A DNA stretch of 64,000 nt. Source: Microvirga mediterraneensis (GTDB lineage: Bacteria > Pseudomonadota > Alphaproteobacteria > Rhizobiales > Beijerinckiaceae). The stretch lies in contig NZ_JACDXJ010000001.1 of the NCBI RefSeq assembly GCF_013520865.1, positions 2,657,001 through 2,721,000 of the forward strand. The letters run 5' to 3'. Positions 37,301 to 45,312 of the stretch are shown here, one piece after another. Position numbers and translations under genes: made by a program. Under the pieces are notes generated by a model, which saw only the letters and a program-made list of their open reading frames with translations, searched no databases and was not told the origin of the DNA. How positions within the stretch are numbered: the stretch's first letter is position 1; each line of letters opens with the position of its first letter.

Positions 37301-37362
37301 TCACTTCGTCCTGATTAATAGATGATAGTTCTTTTGAGGTGGGTGCCCGGCCGGTGCTCCGC

Positions 37363-38142
37363 TCAATGGCCGCGCACCAGGCTTGAGAGCGCCAGCTTCG
37401 TGCTCTTCGCGAAATTGGCAAACATCGCGCGTGAGAGAAGAATGGCAAACGCGTAATTCGTGCTGGCATATCGCCAGAACATTCGGCGTGGCTCCTGAAG
37501 CAAGCGGTGCATCCATTCCAGGCCGAGCTTCTGCATCGGAGCCGGAGCGCGCGAAACTTTTCCGGCCAGAACGTCAAACGATCCGCCGACCCCCATCAAG
37601 AATGGCACGTTCAAGTGCGGAGCATGGGCGGCCAGGAAGTTTTCCTTGCGTGGCGTCGGCATGCCGATGAACAGACAATCGGCTCCGGATCGGTTGATCT
37701 CTTCGACGATGTCTCGTTCTTCGGATGTGGTGAAGTACCCGTTTCTCACACCTGCAAAGCTGAGACCGCTATAGCGGTTTCTCGCTACGGATGCCGCTCT
37801 TTGTACGATCTCCTCAGTGGCTCCGAGAAAGTAGGGGCGGAACCCTTGCTTCGAGCATTCTTTCAGGACCTCCTCCATGAGGTCGATCCCGGCCACGCGT
37901 TCCGGAACAGGAATGCCTTGAAGCCGGGCTCCGATAACGATCCCTGCGCCGTCGATCCCGATGATGTCGCTGTTGATCACGTCCGCCCTTAGAGCGGGGT
38001 CTGATTGCATTTTAACGAGCTTCGCAACGTTGATGGCGACATGCCTGATGCGCTTCCCATGGCGCATCGAATCGATGGCGCATTGAACCGTCTCTTCGGT
38101 GCTCAGGACATCAATGGGCGTGTCGAGGAACGTGACTCTCAT
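37363..38142 (-). CDS. WecG/TagA/CpsF-family glycosyltransferase (GT26)
   Basis: This 259-residue enzyme belongs to the family that transfers N-acetylmannosamine or its uronic acid to undecaprenyl-PP-GlcNAc. Features are the start VTFLDTPIDVLSTEETVQCA, VAKLVKMQSDPALRADVINS, DGAGIVIGARLQGIPVPERV, AGIDLMEEVLKECSKQGF, and CLFIGMPTPRKENFLAAHAP. Family members act at the inner face of the membrane. A UDP-ManNAcA donor is consistent with the adjacent wecB-wecC. A C-terminal extension (GLEWMHRLLQEPRRMFWRYA) is the usual membrane-associated tail. Confidence 0.9.
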   Translation of the reverse strand: MRVTFLDTPIDVLSTEETVQCAIDSMRHGKRIRHVAINVAKLVKMQSDPALRADVINSDIIGIDGAGIVIGARLQGIPVPERVAGIDLMEEVLKECSKQGFRPYFLGATEEIVQRAASVARNRYSGLSFAGVRNGYFTTSEERDIVEEINRSGADCLFIGMPTPRKENFLAAHAPHLNVPFLMGVGGSFDVLAGKVSRAPAPMQKLGLEWMHRLLQEPRRMFWRYASTNYAFAILLSRAMFANFAKSTKLALSSLVRGH

Positions 38143-38178
38143 GTAAACATCCTGAAGGTTATCCGGGTCGTATCGATG

Positions 38179-38913
38179 TTAGAATGCGTTGGTACGCCCG
38201 GTGAGCTCGGTGATCGCAGTGAGCAACAGAATCTTGCAGTCCAGGGCTAGGGACGCAGTACGGATGTATTCCAGATCGTACTGAACGCGGCGTTGCATGT
38301 CGCTTAGCTTAGGCGTCGCTCCGCGTGCGCCACTGACTTGCGCCAGTCCGGTTATGCCGGCACGAGCAAGGAAGCGATGCACATAAGTTGGAATTTCCCT
38401 CATATACTTTTCGTCGTGCGCGATAGCATGCGGGCGAGGCCCAATGAGGGACATCTCGCCCCGGATCACATTGATAAGTTGGGGAAGCTCATCCATGCTC
38501 GTTCTCCGGATGAGCCGCCCGATCGCAGTTACGCGACCATCGCCTTTGACGGCCTGCGGTACGAGCGGGTCGGCACCACAATCGACGTGCATGGAGCGGA
38601 ACTTCAGGATCTCGAAGGTCGTCTTCTCGGAGCTGTGCCGTTTCTGTCGAAAGATAACCGGCCCCTCGCTCGTCGCTTTGATCGCCAGGGCAATCATCAA
38701 GAGCAGCGGAGATGCCGCAATCAGAAGGAGGGTGGCTATGACGATGTCAAAAATTCGTTTCGTCGACGAGTGTAGATAGGGACTTACGCTCGGACGGTAA
38801 TCGTTGGAGTAATCGACCGTGATGACATCCCGCAGATGTTCGATCGGTCCGGCGGGAGAGAAGTCAACACTCTCAGCACTGTCTTTCCAATAGATGCCGT
38901 GACGCAGATCCAT
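38179..38913 (-). CDS. Initiating sugar-1-phosphate transferase (PHPT/bacterial sugar transferase family)
   Basis: This enzyme transfers a sugar-1-phosphate to undecaprenyl phosphate to start the repeat unit. The 244-residue form has one N-terminal hydrophobic segment (DIVIATLLLIAASPLLLMIA) and the catalytic module: FRQKRHSSEKTTFEILKFRS, TSMDELPQLINVIRGEMSLI, GPRPHAIAHDEKY, ARAGITGLAQVSGARG. It therefore represents the minimal C-terminal half of WbaP-like proteins, like WcaJ without the four-helix N-terminal part. The start at ATG 38913 has AGAAGGA 8 bases upstream. It is the first gene of the leftward operon. Confidence 0.9.
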   Translation of the reverse strand: MDLRHGIYWKDSAESVDFSPAGPIEHLRDVITVDYSNDYRPSVSPYLHSSTKRIFDIVIATLLLIAASPLLLMIALAIKATSEGPVIFRQKRHSSEKTTFEILKFRSMHVDCGADPLVPQAVKGDGRVTAIGRLIRRTSMDELPQLINVIRGEMSLIGPRPHAIAHDEKYMREIPTYVHRFLARAGITGLAQVSGARGATPKLSDMQRRVQYDLEYIRTASLALDCKILLLTAITELTGRTNAF

Positions 38914-39517
38914 GAAGCAAATCCTTCTCGGGATTATGCGCGATATCGCTCTTGCTCGCTCGTAACGAACTATCAAGTTTCATGCGTGTTTGGGTCAATT
39001 GAGAATAACGGTATCGCATATGAGCTTTTAGGTCGGATTATGATCATAAGGACTAAGTAATCGGGATTACGATGCGCCACCCGATCCTGTACTTGTGCCT
39101 TGTCGAGACCGCGTCAGGTTTCAGACGCGCTTCTGATCTACGCTCCCTGTCTTCACTGGATCAATGCAATGAAGACCCCGTTGGGCACGGTGGATCATGG
39201 ATACCGGCATTCTTCGGCCATGGTCCGCCACCCGGTTGCGGCGTAGTGCCGCCATAAAAAGAATCGAATAAAAATGCGCACAATCTGTGTCGAAGGACGA
39301 TCTCTTACCGGATGATGCAACCTACCCCGTCCGAGGTGTGAGAGGCCGATAAGCAGACTTAGTGGGTACACCTTCGTGGAGGCTACTTTCGCCAAGCGTG
39401 AAGGGGCATGTTTAAGGCGACTGCGTCTTCCATCGACGCAATCGCAGGGACCGGCTCGTTGATCAGCCGTGTCGAAACACCTGATCGAGACTTCGTCCCC
39501 TTGAGAGAAGAAGAAAC
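38914..39517. promoter_or_regulatory. Divergent control region between the two polysaccharide operons
   Basis: About 600 bp separate the leftward wec operon from the rightward lyase/export genes, and no ORF here has family-like sequence. A perfect 12-bp palindrome TTATGATCATAA (39038-39049) lies about 130 bp upstream of the sugar transferase start and is a candidate operator. Promoter boxes were not assigned. Confidence 0.4.
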
Positions 39518-40210
39518 ATGCTCGTGCCATTTGTAAAGCTTGGCGTCATCGGCATCTCCTTGGTGAATTGCCTGGATCCTGAATCCTTCAATCTTCATAA
39601 TGCAGGGCGCTCCTACAGCTATGCGTATGACGCGTCGGCGGACACGATGCGGTTCGAGGTGCGGGGCGGCGACCCGGCGGTGTTCGCGGCCTCGGGCACG
39701 CAGCGCTCGGAGGTGTCGAGCGGCAAGCACTTCGAGTTCGGCCAGACCTACACGATCAGCTACAAGTTCATGATCGAGCCGGGGGCGACGAACACCGCCG
39801 ACTGGCTGGTGATGGGCCAGACCCACGCGTCGGAGGACGCGGGCGACTATTCCGGCCCGCCGCCCTTCGCGGTCGAGCTGGTCGGCGAGAAGATGCGCGT
39901 CGTCGGGCGCTATTCGAAGGAGGCGGTGACCACCGCCGGCAACACGACCTTCATGAACCTGTACCAGGACAGCGCCGACATCCAGCGCGGCAAGTGGTAC
40001 GACATGCAGATCACCCTGCGCTTCGATCCGGGCGGCAACGGCCAGCTCGACGTGTGGCGCGACGGCGTGCAGATCGTCGATTACAACGGCTCCCTGGGCT
40101 ATAACGACCAGGTCGGCCCGTACTGGAAGAACGGCGTCTACCGCGAGGATGCCCCCGAAAGCATGGCCATCAAATACGGCGCCATCAAATGCGAAGAGAG
40201 CAGGAAGTAA
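39518..40210 (+). CDS. Heparin-lyase-I-like / polysaccharide lyase family protein
   Basis: This 230-residue protein has the beta-jelly-roll features of the heparin lyase I/PL20-like group: QRSEVSSGKHFEFGQTYTIS, YKFMIEPGATNTADWLVMGQ, RGKWYDMQITLRFDPGGNGQ, LDVWRDGVQIVDYNGSLGYN and YWKNGVYRED. The fold is thought to cleave or bind uronic-acid polymers. The N-terminus (MLVPFVKLGVIGISLVNC) is short and hydrophobic but not a good signal peptide. Base use is oddly mixed: the first about 90 bp resemble the AT-richer gap upstream, while the remainder is strongly GC-rich in third positions. The Shine-Dalgarno GAGAAGAAG supports ATG 39518. Confidence 0.68.
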   Translation: MLVPFVKLGVIGISLVNCLDPESFNLHNAGRSYSYAYDASADTMRFEVRGGDPAVFAASGTQRSEVSSGKHFEFGQTYTISYKFMIEPGATNTADWLVMGQTHASEDAGDYSGPPPFAVELVGEKMRVVGRYSKEAVTTAGNTTFMNLYQDSADIQRGKWYDMQITLRFDPGGNGQLDVWRDGVQIVDYNGSLGYNDQVGPYWKNGVYREDAPESMAIKYGAIKCEESRK

Positions 40211-40354
40211 GTGATCCCGGACATTCCCTTAGGGGTTACTCCTTCTGTGTCTTTCGGTTCGCACAATGAACCTCCAAGTCCCCATAGTTGAACTCGACAA
40301 CGCTGATGGCGACTTATTTATTGTTAGGGCGAAGAGTTAAGGGCAGGCGGGCGC

Positions 40355-41359
40355 ATGCTAGATAGGCCAGAGCGGATCAAATTCGAGACTACGACATATG
40401 GGCCTGAGCAACAATCATCCAATGACTTGGCTGATCTGCTGCGGCCCCTGATGAGCCACTGGCTCCTTGTTGCGATTGCGACAGCAATCTGCATGGTGAT
40501 TGCAGTCATCTATCTCATGATTGCGCCCGTCCGTTACGCGGCGACGGCTCAGATGATCGTCGATACGAACCGGCCGCAAAGCTCGCAGCCATCCGGGGGA
40601 CTGGATAATCCACTGAATGCTGCCGATATTGAAAGCCAGATCGCCATCATCCGTTCTGGCAGCGTCGCCAAGGCCGTGGTCCAAAGTCTGGACCTGACGA
40701 GAGACAAAGATTTCTCGAAGCCCGAGTTCGGCCTCAAAAGCTTTGTGCCATCCTTCGTAAGTTCGATCCTCAGCTCGAACCGCACCGAGGATGCGGAGGC
40801 GGCCGCTGAGCGCACGCTTCAACTCGCGATCATCAAGCTTCAGCGCTCTCTGGACGTCCGCCGGATCGGGATAAGTCACGCGATCGACATCGAGTTTAGG
40901 GACGCGAGCCCTACTAAGGCCGCTCAAATCGCCAATACCGTGGCCGAAACCTATCGCTCCAGCCAGATCGAAGCGCGAAGCCAGATGATGCGGAACGCCA
41001 ACGCCTGGCTTGAGGATCGTCTATCCGTCATTCGTGCTGAGATGCTGGCAGCCGAGCGGGCAGCGCAGGACTTCAAGGCACAAAGTAAGAACCTGAATTC
41101 CAGCGCGACCTTGCTTGAGCTCGAAAGCAATGCGCAATCGCAAAGAAGGCTGTATGAACGATTCATGGAACAGCATCTGGAAACAAGCCAGCAGCTCTCG
41201 TTCCCCTCGCCCGAGGCAAGAATCATCACATTCGCGTCTCCGCCGCTGAACAAAAGCGAGCCCAAGTCGCTCATCGTACTTGCACTGGGGGCATTGGTGG
41301 GGTTCGCCTGCGGGGCAAGCATAGCATTCTACCGGGATCGTACGGATCGATACTCTTAA
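40355..41359 (+). CDS. Wzz/chain-length-determinant-family protein
   Basis: This is a polysaccharide co-polymerase-like inner-membrane protein of 334 residues. A cytoplasmic N-terminus leads to a first membrane helix (WLLVAIATAICMVIAVIYLM) and the Wzz domain (APVRYAATAQMIVDTNRPQS). A periplasmic coiled-coil region follows (IEARSQMMRNANAWLEDRLS; LESNAQSQRRLYERFMEQHL). The second helix is SLIVLALGALVGFACGASIA. The protein stops 11 residues later, without the Walker motifs and tyrosine cluster of BY-kinases. A GGCAGGCGGG site precedes ATG 40355. It likely sets chain length together with the export protein downstream. Confidence 0.87.
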   Translation: MLDRPERIKFETTTYGPEQQSSNDLADLLRPLMSHWLLVAIATAICMVIAVIYLMIAPVRYAATAQMIVDTNRPQSSQPSGGLDNPLNAADIESQIAIIRSGSVAKAVVQSLDLTRDKDFSKPEFGLKSFVPSFVSSILSSNRTEDAEAAAERTLQLAIIKLQRSLDVRRIGISHAIDIEFRDASPTKAAQIANTVAETYRSSQIEARSQMMRNANAWLEDRLSVIRAEMLAAERAAQDFKAQSKNLNSSATLLELESNAQSQRRLYERFMEQHLETSQQLSFPSPEARIITFASPPLNKSEPKSLIVLALGALVGFACGASIAFYRDRTDRYS

Positions 41360-41422
41360 TGTTCTCGTCCGTGGTGAAGTTTCAGTAGCGATAGATGCCA
41401 CTCATTGATGGATGGTTTGAGG

Positions 41423-42700
41423 ATGACGATCGGCGTTAGATGGATGTGCCTGTCACGTTCGCATCAGGTTTTCCAAACCGGAGTCCTGAGACATTGTGCC
41501 TTCGCCGCGCTCGCCACGGTTTTCACGCTCGGGTTCTCGGCTGAAGGCAAGGCGGATTTTCTTTTGGGCGTGGGAGATGTCGTTGAGGTCTCGATCGCCG
41601 GCATTCCGGACCTGAGGGCCCGGGCGATGGTCAACACCGATGGAAACGTCATCATTCCGATCATCGGTAGCGTTTCCGCCGCTGGACTCGATATCGCCTC
41701 CCTGCGGAAGAAGCTCCAGGATGAGTTTTCAACCCGCGCCATTAGCGTTCGGTCCGCCGATGGGCGGACTGTGATCACCCCCGTGTCTCCCGAGGAAGTC
41801 TCCCTCACCATTGCGGAATATAGGCCGGTTTACATGTCCGGTGATCTTGCCAGGGCCGGGGAGGTTGCCTATCGCCCGGGCATGACGGTCAGGCAGGCGG
41901 TATCGGTGGCCGGCGGCTATGATGTTGTTCGGTTTCGCGTGAACAATCCGCAGCTGGAAGCGGTCACTTTCAGCGCCGAGTACACGACTCTTGAAGGAGA
42001 GCTCGCCCAGGCCTTGGAGAAGAAGAAGCAGCTTCAGCTGGAGCTTGGTATCAAGCCCGAGGAAGGGGAGGATTCCGAGCTTCCCAGGACACCCGCGGCG
42101 CAGGCCGCCGCATCGCTCGTGGCGCAACAATTCCAGACACAGCGCGAGGACTTTGACCGCGAGGTGAAGCACCTCCAGGATACCTACAAGCGCGTTTCCG
42201 TTCGCACCGCTTTTCTCAATCAACAGAAGGACAGGGAAGAGGAGGGCATGAAGGCCGATGTGGAAGAGCTGGATAGGGCAAAGGCCCTGCTCGAGCGAGG
42301 AACCACATCGACCCAAAGGGTATCCGAGGCCCGTCGAGCCATGTTGGCATCTGCAACGCGAGCTCTCCAAACCGGCGCAGAGGCGGCTCAAGCATCTCTG
42401 GTGCAATACGAGGCCGATCGCGCTGTCGAAAAGCTCCAGGAGCAACGGCACTTACGGTTGCTCGAGGACCTTCAGGAGACCAATACGCGCTTGATCAGGA
42501 TCCGGGCGCAGCTGAATGCCGCCAAGCAGAAGCTGGCTTTCGTCGGCGCAATGAAGTCGACGTGGTCGACCGCGAGCGGACCGAATGCTCGAATTATGAT
42601 TCATCGTAATGTCAACGGCGAAAGCAAGTCGTTTCTGGGAACTGGGGCGACTCTTCTAATGCCGGGTGACGCCGTGGAAGTTGCTCTTCAGGGCGATTGA
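41423..42700 (+). CDS. Polysaccharide export protein (ExoF/Wza-like, poly_export and coiled coil)
   Basis: This is an exported protein of about 425 residues. A signal peptide (HCAFAALATVFTLGFSAEGK) precedes the poly_export domain: LGVGDVVEVSIAGIPDLRAR, VNTDGNVIIPIIGSVSAAGL and VSLTIAEYRPVYMSGDLARA, then an SLBB-type stretch GEVAYRPGMTVRQAVSVAGG. Residues about 190-370 are a long charged coiled coil (for example FDREVKHLQDTYKRVSVRTA), more like rhizobial ExoF than enteric Wza. No lipobox is seen. It may bridge the inner-membrane Wzz protein and an outer-membrane pore. In-frame starts also exist at 41405 and 41408. Confidence 0.85.
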   Translation: MTIGVRWMCLSRSHQVFQTGVLRHCAFAALATVFTLGFSAEGKADFLLGVGDVVEVSIAGIPDLRARAMVNTDGNVIIPIIGSVSAAGLDIASLRKKLQDEFSTRAISVRSADGRTVITPVSPEEVSLTIAEYRPVYMSGDLARAGEVAYRPGMTVRQAVSVAGGYDVVRFRVNNPQLEAVTFSAEYTTLEGELAQALEKKKQLQLELGIKPEEGEDSELPRTPAAQAAASLVAQQFQTQREDFDREVKHLQDTYKRVSVRTAFLNQQKDREEEGMKADVEELDRAKALLERGTTSTQRVSEARRAMLASATRALQTGAEAAQASLVQYEADRAVEKLQEQRHLRLLEDLQETNTRLIRIRAQLNAAKQKLAFVGAMKSTWSTASGPNARIMIHRNVNGESKSFLGTGATLLMPGDAVEVALQGD

Positions 42701-43203
42701 TCCGGCAGGTCGTTGAACTTCCACAGGGCGAATAGCCCTGTGCTTGATGACACATCGGTCTGTTCAAGGCGGTCCATAGGGTCGGAATCGGCTCCGAGAC
42801 GAAGCCAGAGATCCGTCATGTCGCTAGCCGCAATGCTACCTGGGCACGACGGGGTTTCAGGATTGCCTTGCGATAGCGGGTCTTTCATCCCACAATGCTG
42901 AACTGGCGATTGGGAACCTCTCAAGGAACTCTGAACTGTTGTTCAAGATTCACGAGGAAGAGAGCGAGTCCTGATGACTTGATTCAATTGCTTCAGGTTT
43001 TAGCGTGCTCGGTCTCAACCTATCGCTTTGCGTCACTGATGGTTTGGTCTTGAAGTGGATCTTTCCATCAAGAAGACACGATTGTCGCTCAGAAAGAATC
43101 TGCTTTGCACTGACGCGGCTCCTCGAAATTGTCTGGCGCGCTAAGATTCCAGTTTCGCGCACCTTTGCGTGCGAAACGGGTCGCTAGCTTTGCGTTCGAT
43201 GCG
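42701..43203. other. Gap between export gene and convergent deacetylase gene
   Basis: These 500 bp hold no supported gene. A hairpin CACAGGGC-GAATA-GCCCTGTG lies at 42722-42742 just after the export gene but lacks a T run. A second, imperfect hairpin GTTTCGC...GCGAAAC is at 43152-43177 near the deacetylase stop. Either could be a weak terminator. Confidence 0.4.
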
Positions 43204-43962
43204 TTAGCCGGCCGTGACCTCCCTGAGTGTCTTGACAGCGAGACCGGCCTGCTTGGCTTTGATCAGAAGCTCCTCAAGCCCATGCGTTCTGCAACCGTGC
43301 ATGGAGGGCGTATCGGCGAGATCATGAGTGTACACCACCAGCCACTTCCGTTGTAAGGCTGCTTGCTCGATCAGTTCGTTGATATCGAGAAAGCCAGGCT
43401 TGTTAGGAGAGTATCCTGCCGCTTGTGTGAGAGAGAGGTTGACTCCAGCAACTTCAGAAAGGTCGATCCAGTTTAAATTGACACCCGTGCCGACACCACG
43501 GGCAGTTTTGAACTGGCGAGCGACAGCCAATTTGCTCTGCAGGCTGACATGGTTATAGGGGAAGGCAAAACTGTCCGGCGCCTCACCATTCAACCGTTCG
43601 CACAGAAATTCACGGTTCTTCTCGATGGATCTTTCGAACTCTCCAGTGGATACTTCCAAGGCACTATAATGATCGTAGGTATGGCAGCCGATCTCGTGCC
43701 CTGCCTCCTGCGCCTCCAAAAGATCCGTCTCTGTAAACTGCTCCATTCCCATATAGGTCTTGTCGCAGAACGCGCCGCTCGCGAAGTATGTTGCGTGAAC
43801 ACCGTACTGAGCGAGGATTGCTCCTCCGATTGTCCAGGCCGTGCGCGGGAAGTCGTCGAAGCAAATGCTCAGGACGCCACAATCAAGGCGCAGGAAACGT
43901 GGCTTGATAAAGAATTTATGCCCAATCTTTCTGTTCAAACGCTGGTATACAGTAAGATCCAC
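43204..43962 (-). CDS. Polysaccharide deacetylase (NodB/CE4 family)
   Basis: This is a predicted metal-dependent deacetylase of N-acetylated sugars, 252 residues from GTG 43962, which has GAGG 7 bases upstream. NodB motif 1 is diverged but keeps the Asp pair (LSICFDDFPRTAW), motif 2 supplies the metal-binding His pair (GHEIGCHTYDHYSALEV), and later segments are FAFPYNHVSLQSKLA and KWLVVYTHDLADTPSMHGC. No signal peptide is evident from this start, so it may act in the cytoplasm or be exported in another way. A plausible substrate is a GlcNAc/ManNAc-containing unit from this locus. The open frame extends to 44088. Confidence 0.85.
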   Translation of the reverse strand: MDLTVYQRLNRKIGHKFFIKPRFLRLDCGVLSICFDDFPRTAWTIGGAILAQYGVHATYFASGAFCDKTYMGMEQFTETDLLEAQEAGHEIGCHTYDHYSALEVSTGEFERSIEKNREFLCERLNGEAPDSFAFPYNHVSLQSKLAVARQFKTARGVGTGVNLNWIDLSEVAGVNLSLTQAAGYSPNKPGFLDINELIEQAALQRKWLVVYTHDLADTPSMHGCRTHGLEELLIKAKQAGLAVKTLREVTAG

Positions 43963-44297
43963 TTTATGACCTCGGTGGTTTGAGCCTTGTCCTATGGGCC
44001 GCCTGATCAAAATAGCCCTTGCTGAGCAATAAAGGTCTTGGATTTTGGAGTTAGTCGAATGCGCATTCGGTCGATAGGTGCCATCCAACGGCTCAGTTTT
44101 GCACGATGAGATGCCTTTCGGCCGCGATCAAGGCCCGAGAGAGCGGGGTTGGGAGCAACCTGCTCCGGTTTGAGGCCAAAAATAGCGCCTCGCAGCTCCA
44201 TGATTCGCTTATACCGAATGGCCAGAAGAGTTACTGTTCACGATCATGGCGGTGAGCTAAACTTCGCAGGTCCCGTATAGCTCAGGGGAATTTGCGG
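43963..44297. other. Divergent gap between deacetylase and the six-gene cassette
   Basis: This 335-bp gap probably carries the promoter of the rightward cassette. A 64-codon leftward frame (44007-44201) exists but has no recognisable features and no good start signal, so I do not call it a gene. Confidence 0.4.
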
Positions 44298-44966
44298 ATG
44301 ATCTCAGGTGGTACGTTATCCTCTGCCGCTCGTTTCATGGGGATTGATCTTGAGACTTCGCCAGGTGTGCTCGTCCCTCGGGAGGAGACGGTTCTCCTCG
44401 CAAAGGCGGCAATCAATATCCTGAAAGAGCGGGGAGGCGCCGCTCGTGTCATCGACATGTGCTGCGGCTCCGGCAATCTCGCGTGTGCAGTTGCCATTGC
44501 GCAGGAGCATGCGACCGTGTGGGCGAGTGATCTAACCGACGAAACCGTTTCTCTCGCGAAGCGCAATGTAGAAAGGCTGGGCTTGGCGCCCCGGGTTTAC
44601 GTGCGACAGGGAGACCTGTTCGAAGGTTTAGCAGCCGATCAACTGCATGAGAAAATCGATCTGGTCGTATGCAATCCCCCCTATATCTCGACATCGCGTC
44701 TTTCGGGCGAGAAGTCTTATCTGCTCGCCACTGAGCCGAAAGAGGCATTCGACGGCGGGCCTTACGGTCTCTCCATTCATCAGCGCGTCATCAGGGACGC
44801 GTTGATTTATCTAAAGCCTGGCGGCTGGATTGCACTTGAGTTCGGGCAGAGCCAGGAGAAGCAAGTTCACTCCCTTATCGTTAGAACTCGTCACTACGGC
44901 AGCATTCAATTGATGAGTGACACTCACGGCGTTCCACGTGTGATAATTGCGCAGAAGATGCAATAG
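44298..44966 (+). CDS. PrmC/HemK-like N-methyltransferase lacking the N-terminal domain
   Basis: This 222-residue class I methyltransferase carries the NPPY motif of enzymes that methylate planar amide or exocyclic amine nitrogens: VDLVVCNPPYISTSRLSGEK near residues 115-130. The SAM-binding motif I is VIDMCCGSGNLACAVAI, and TSPGVLVPREETVLLAKAAI matches the RPETE-like segment of PrmC. The helical N-terminal domain with which PrmC grips release factors is absent, so the target is probably something else. AGGGG lies 9 bases before ATG 44298. It is the first gene of a rightward cassette, 346 bp ahead of the acyltransferase-like gene. Confidence 0.78.
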   Translation: MISGGTLSSAARFMGIDLETSPGVLVPREETVLLAKAAINILKERGGAARVIDMCCGSGNLACAVAIAQEHATVWASDLTDETVSLAKRNVERLGLAPRVYVRQGDLFEGLAADQLHEKIDLVVCNPPYISTSRLSGEKSYLLATEPKEAFDGGPYGLSIHQRVIRDALIYLKPGGWIALEFGQSQEKQVHSLIVRTRHYGSIQLMSDTHGVPRVIIAQKMQ

Positions 44967-45312
44967 TATCGGTGTTCGGCCAGCTCTAAAATTCGAGCTC
45001 CTCATTTCCATCTCTGTTGCGGCAGAAGGCTTGGATCGAGGCCGAGAGGCCTCCCGTAACATTTCGTTCTCGAACCGAACGGTCTTGGCAATTTTCCTAA
45101 AGCGGTAGAAGTCGGGTTTTAGTAATTGCTCACCTAATACCTTTCACTATTTCGAACAGGACCCGTTGGAAAGTCCCAATCGTACTCCCTCGAAGGAGGT
45201 ATCGTCCGGAATAGAGCATTGCAGTGCTGGCGTTCACGGCAAACAATGCTTGGCATTAGTCGGTCCGGCAGGGTCATGAAAGCAGTCGAAATCTTTGGAT
45301 TATTTCCGGAAG
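44967..45312. other. Gap between methyltransferase and acyltransferase-like gene
   Basis: No gene is visible in these 346 bp. The sequence is AT-richer than the flanking genes and could hold a separate promoter for the following five genes. A small imperfect palindrome CCCTCGAAGGAGG occurs near 45188. Confidence 0.4.

Noticed and set aside
42713..42924. Overlapping small frames on both strands after the export gene
   Set aside because: Neither has a good start signal or protein-like composition; the region is better read as non-coding with a hairpin.
44007..44201. A 64-codon leftward frame between deacetylase and methyltransferase genes
   Set aside because: No Shine-Dalgarno and no recognisable sequence; it probably arises by chance in the gap.
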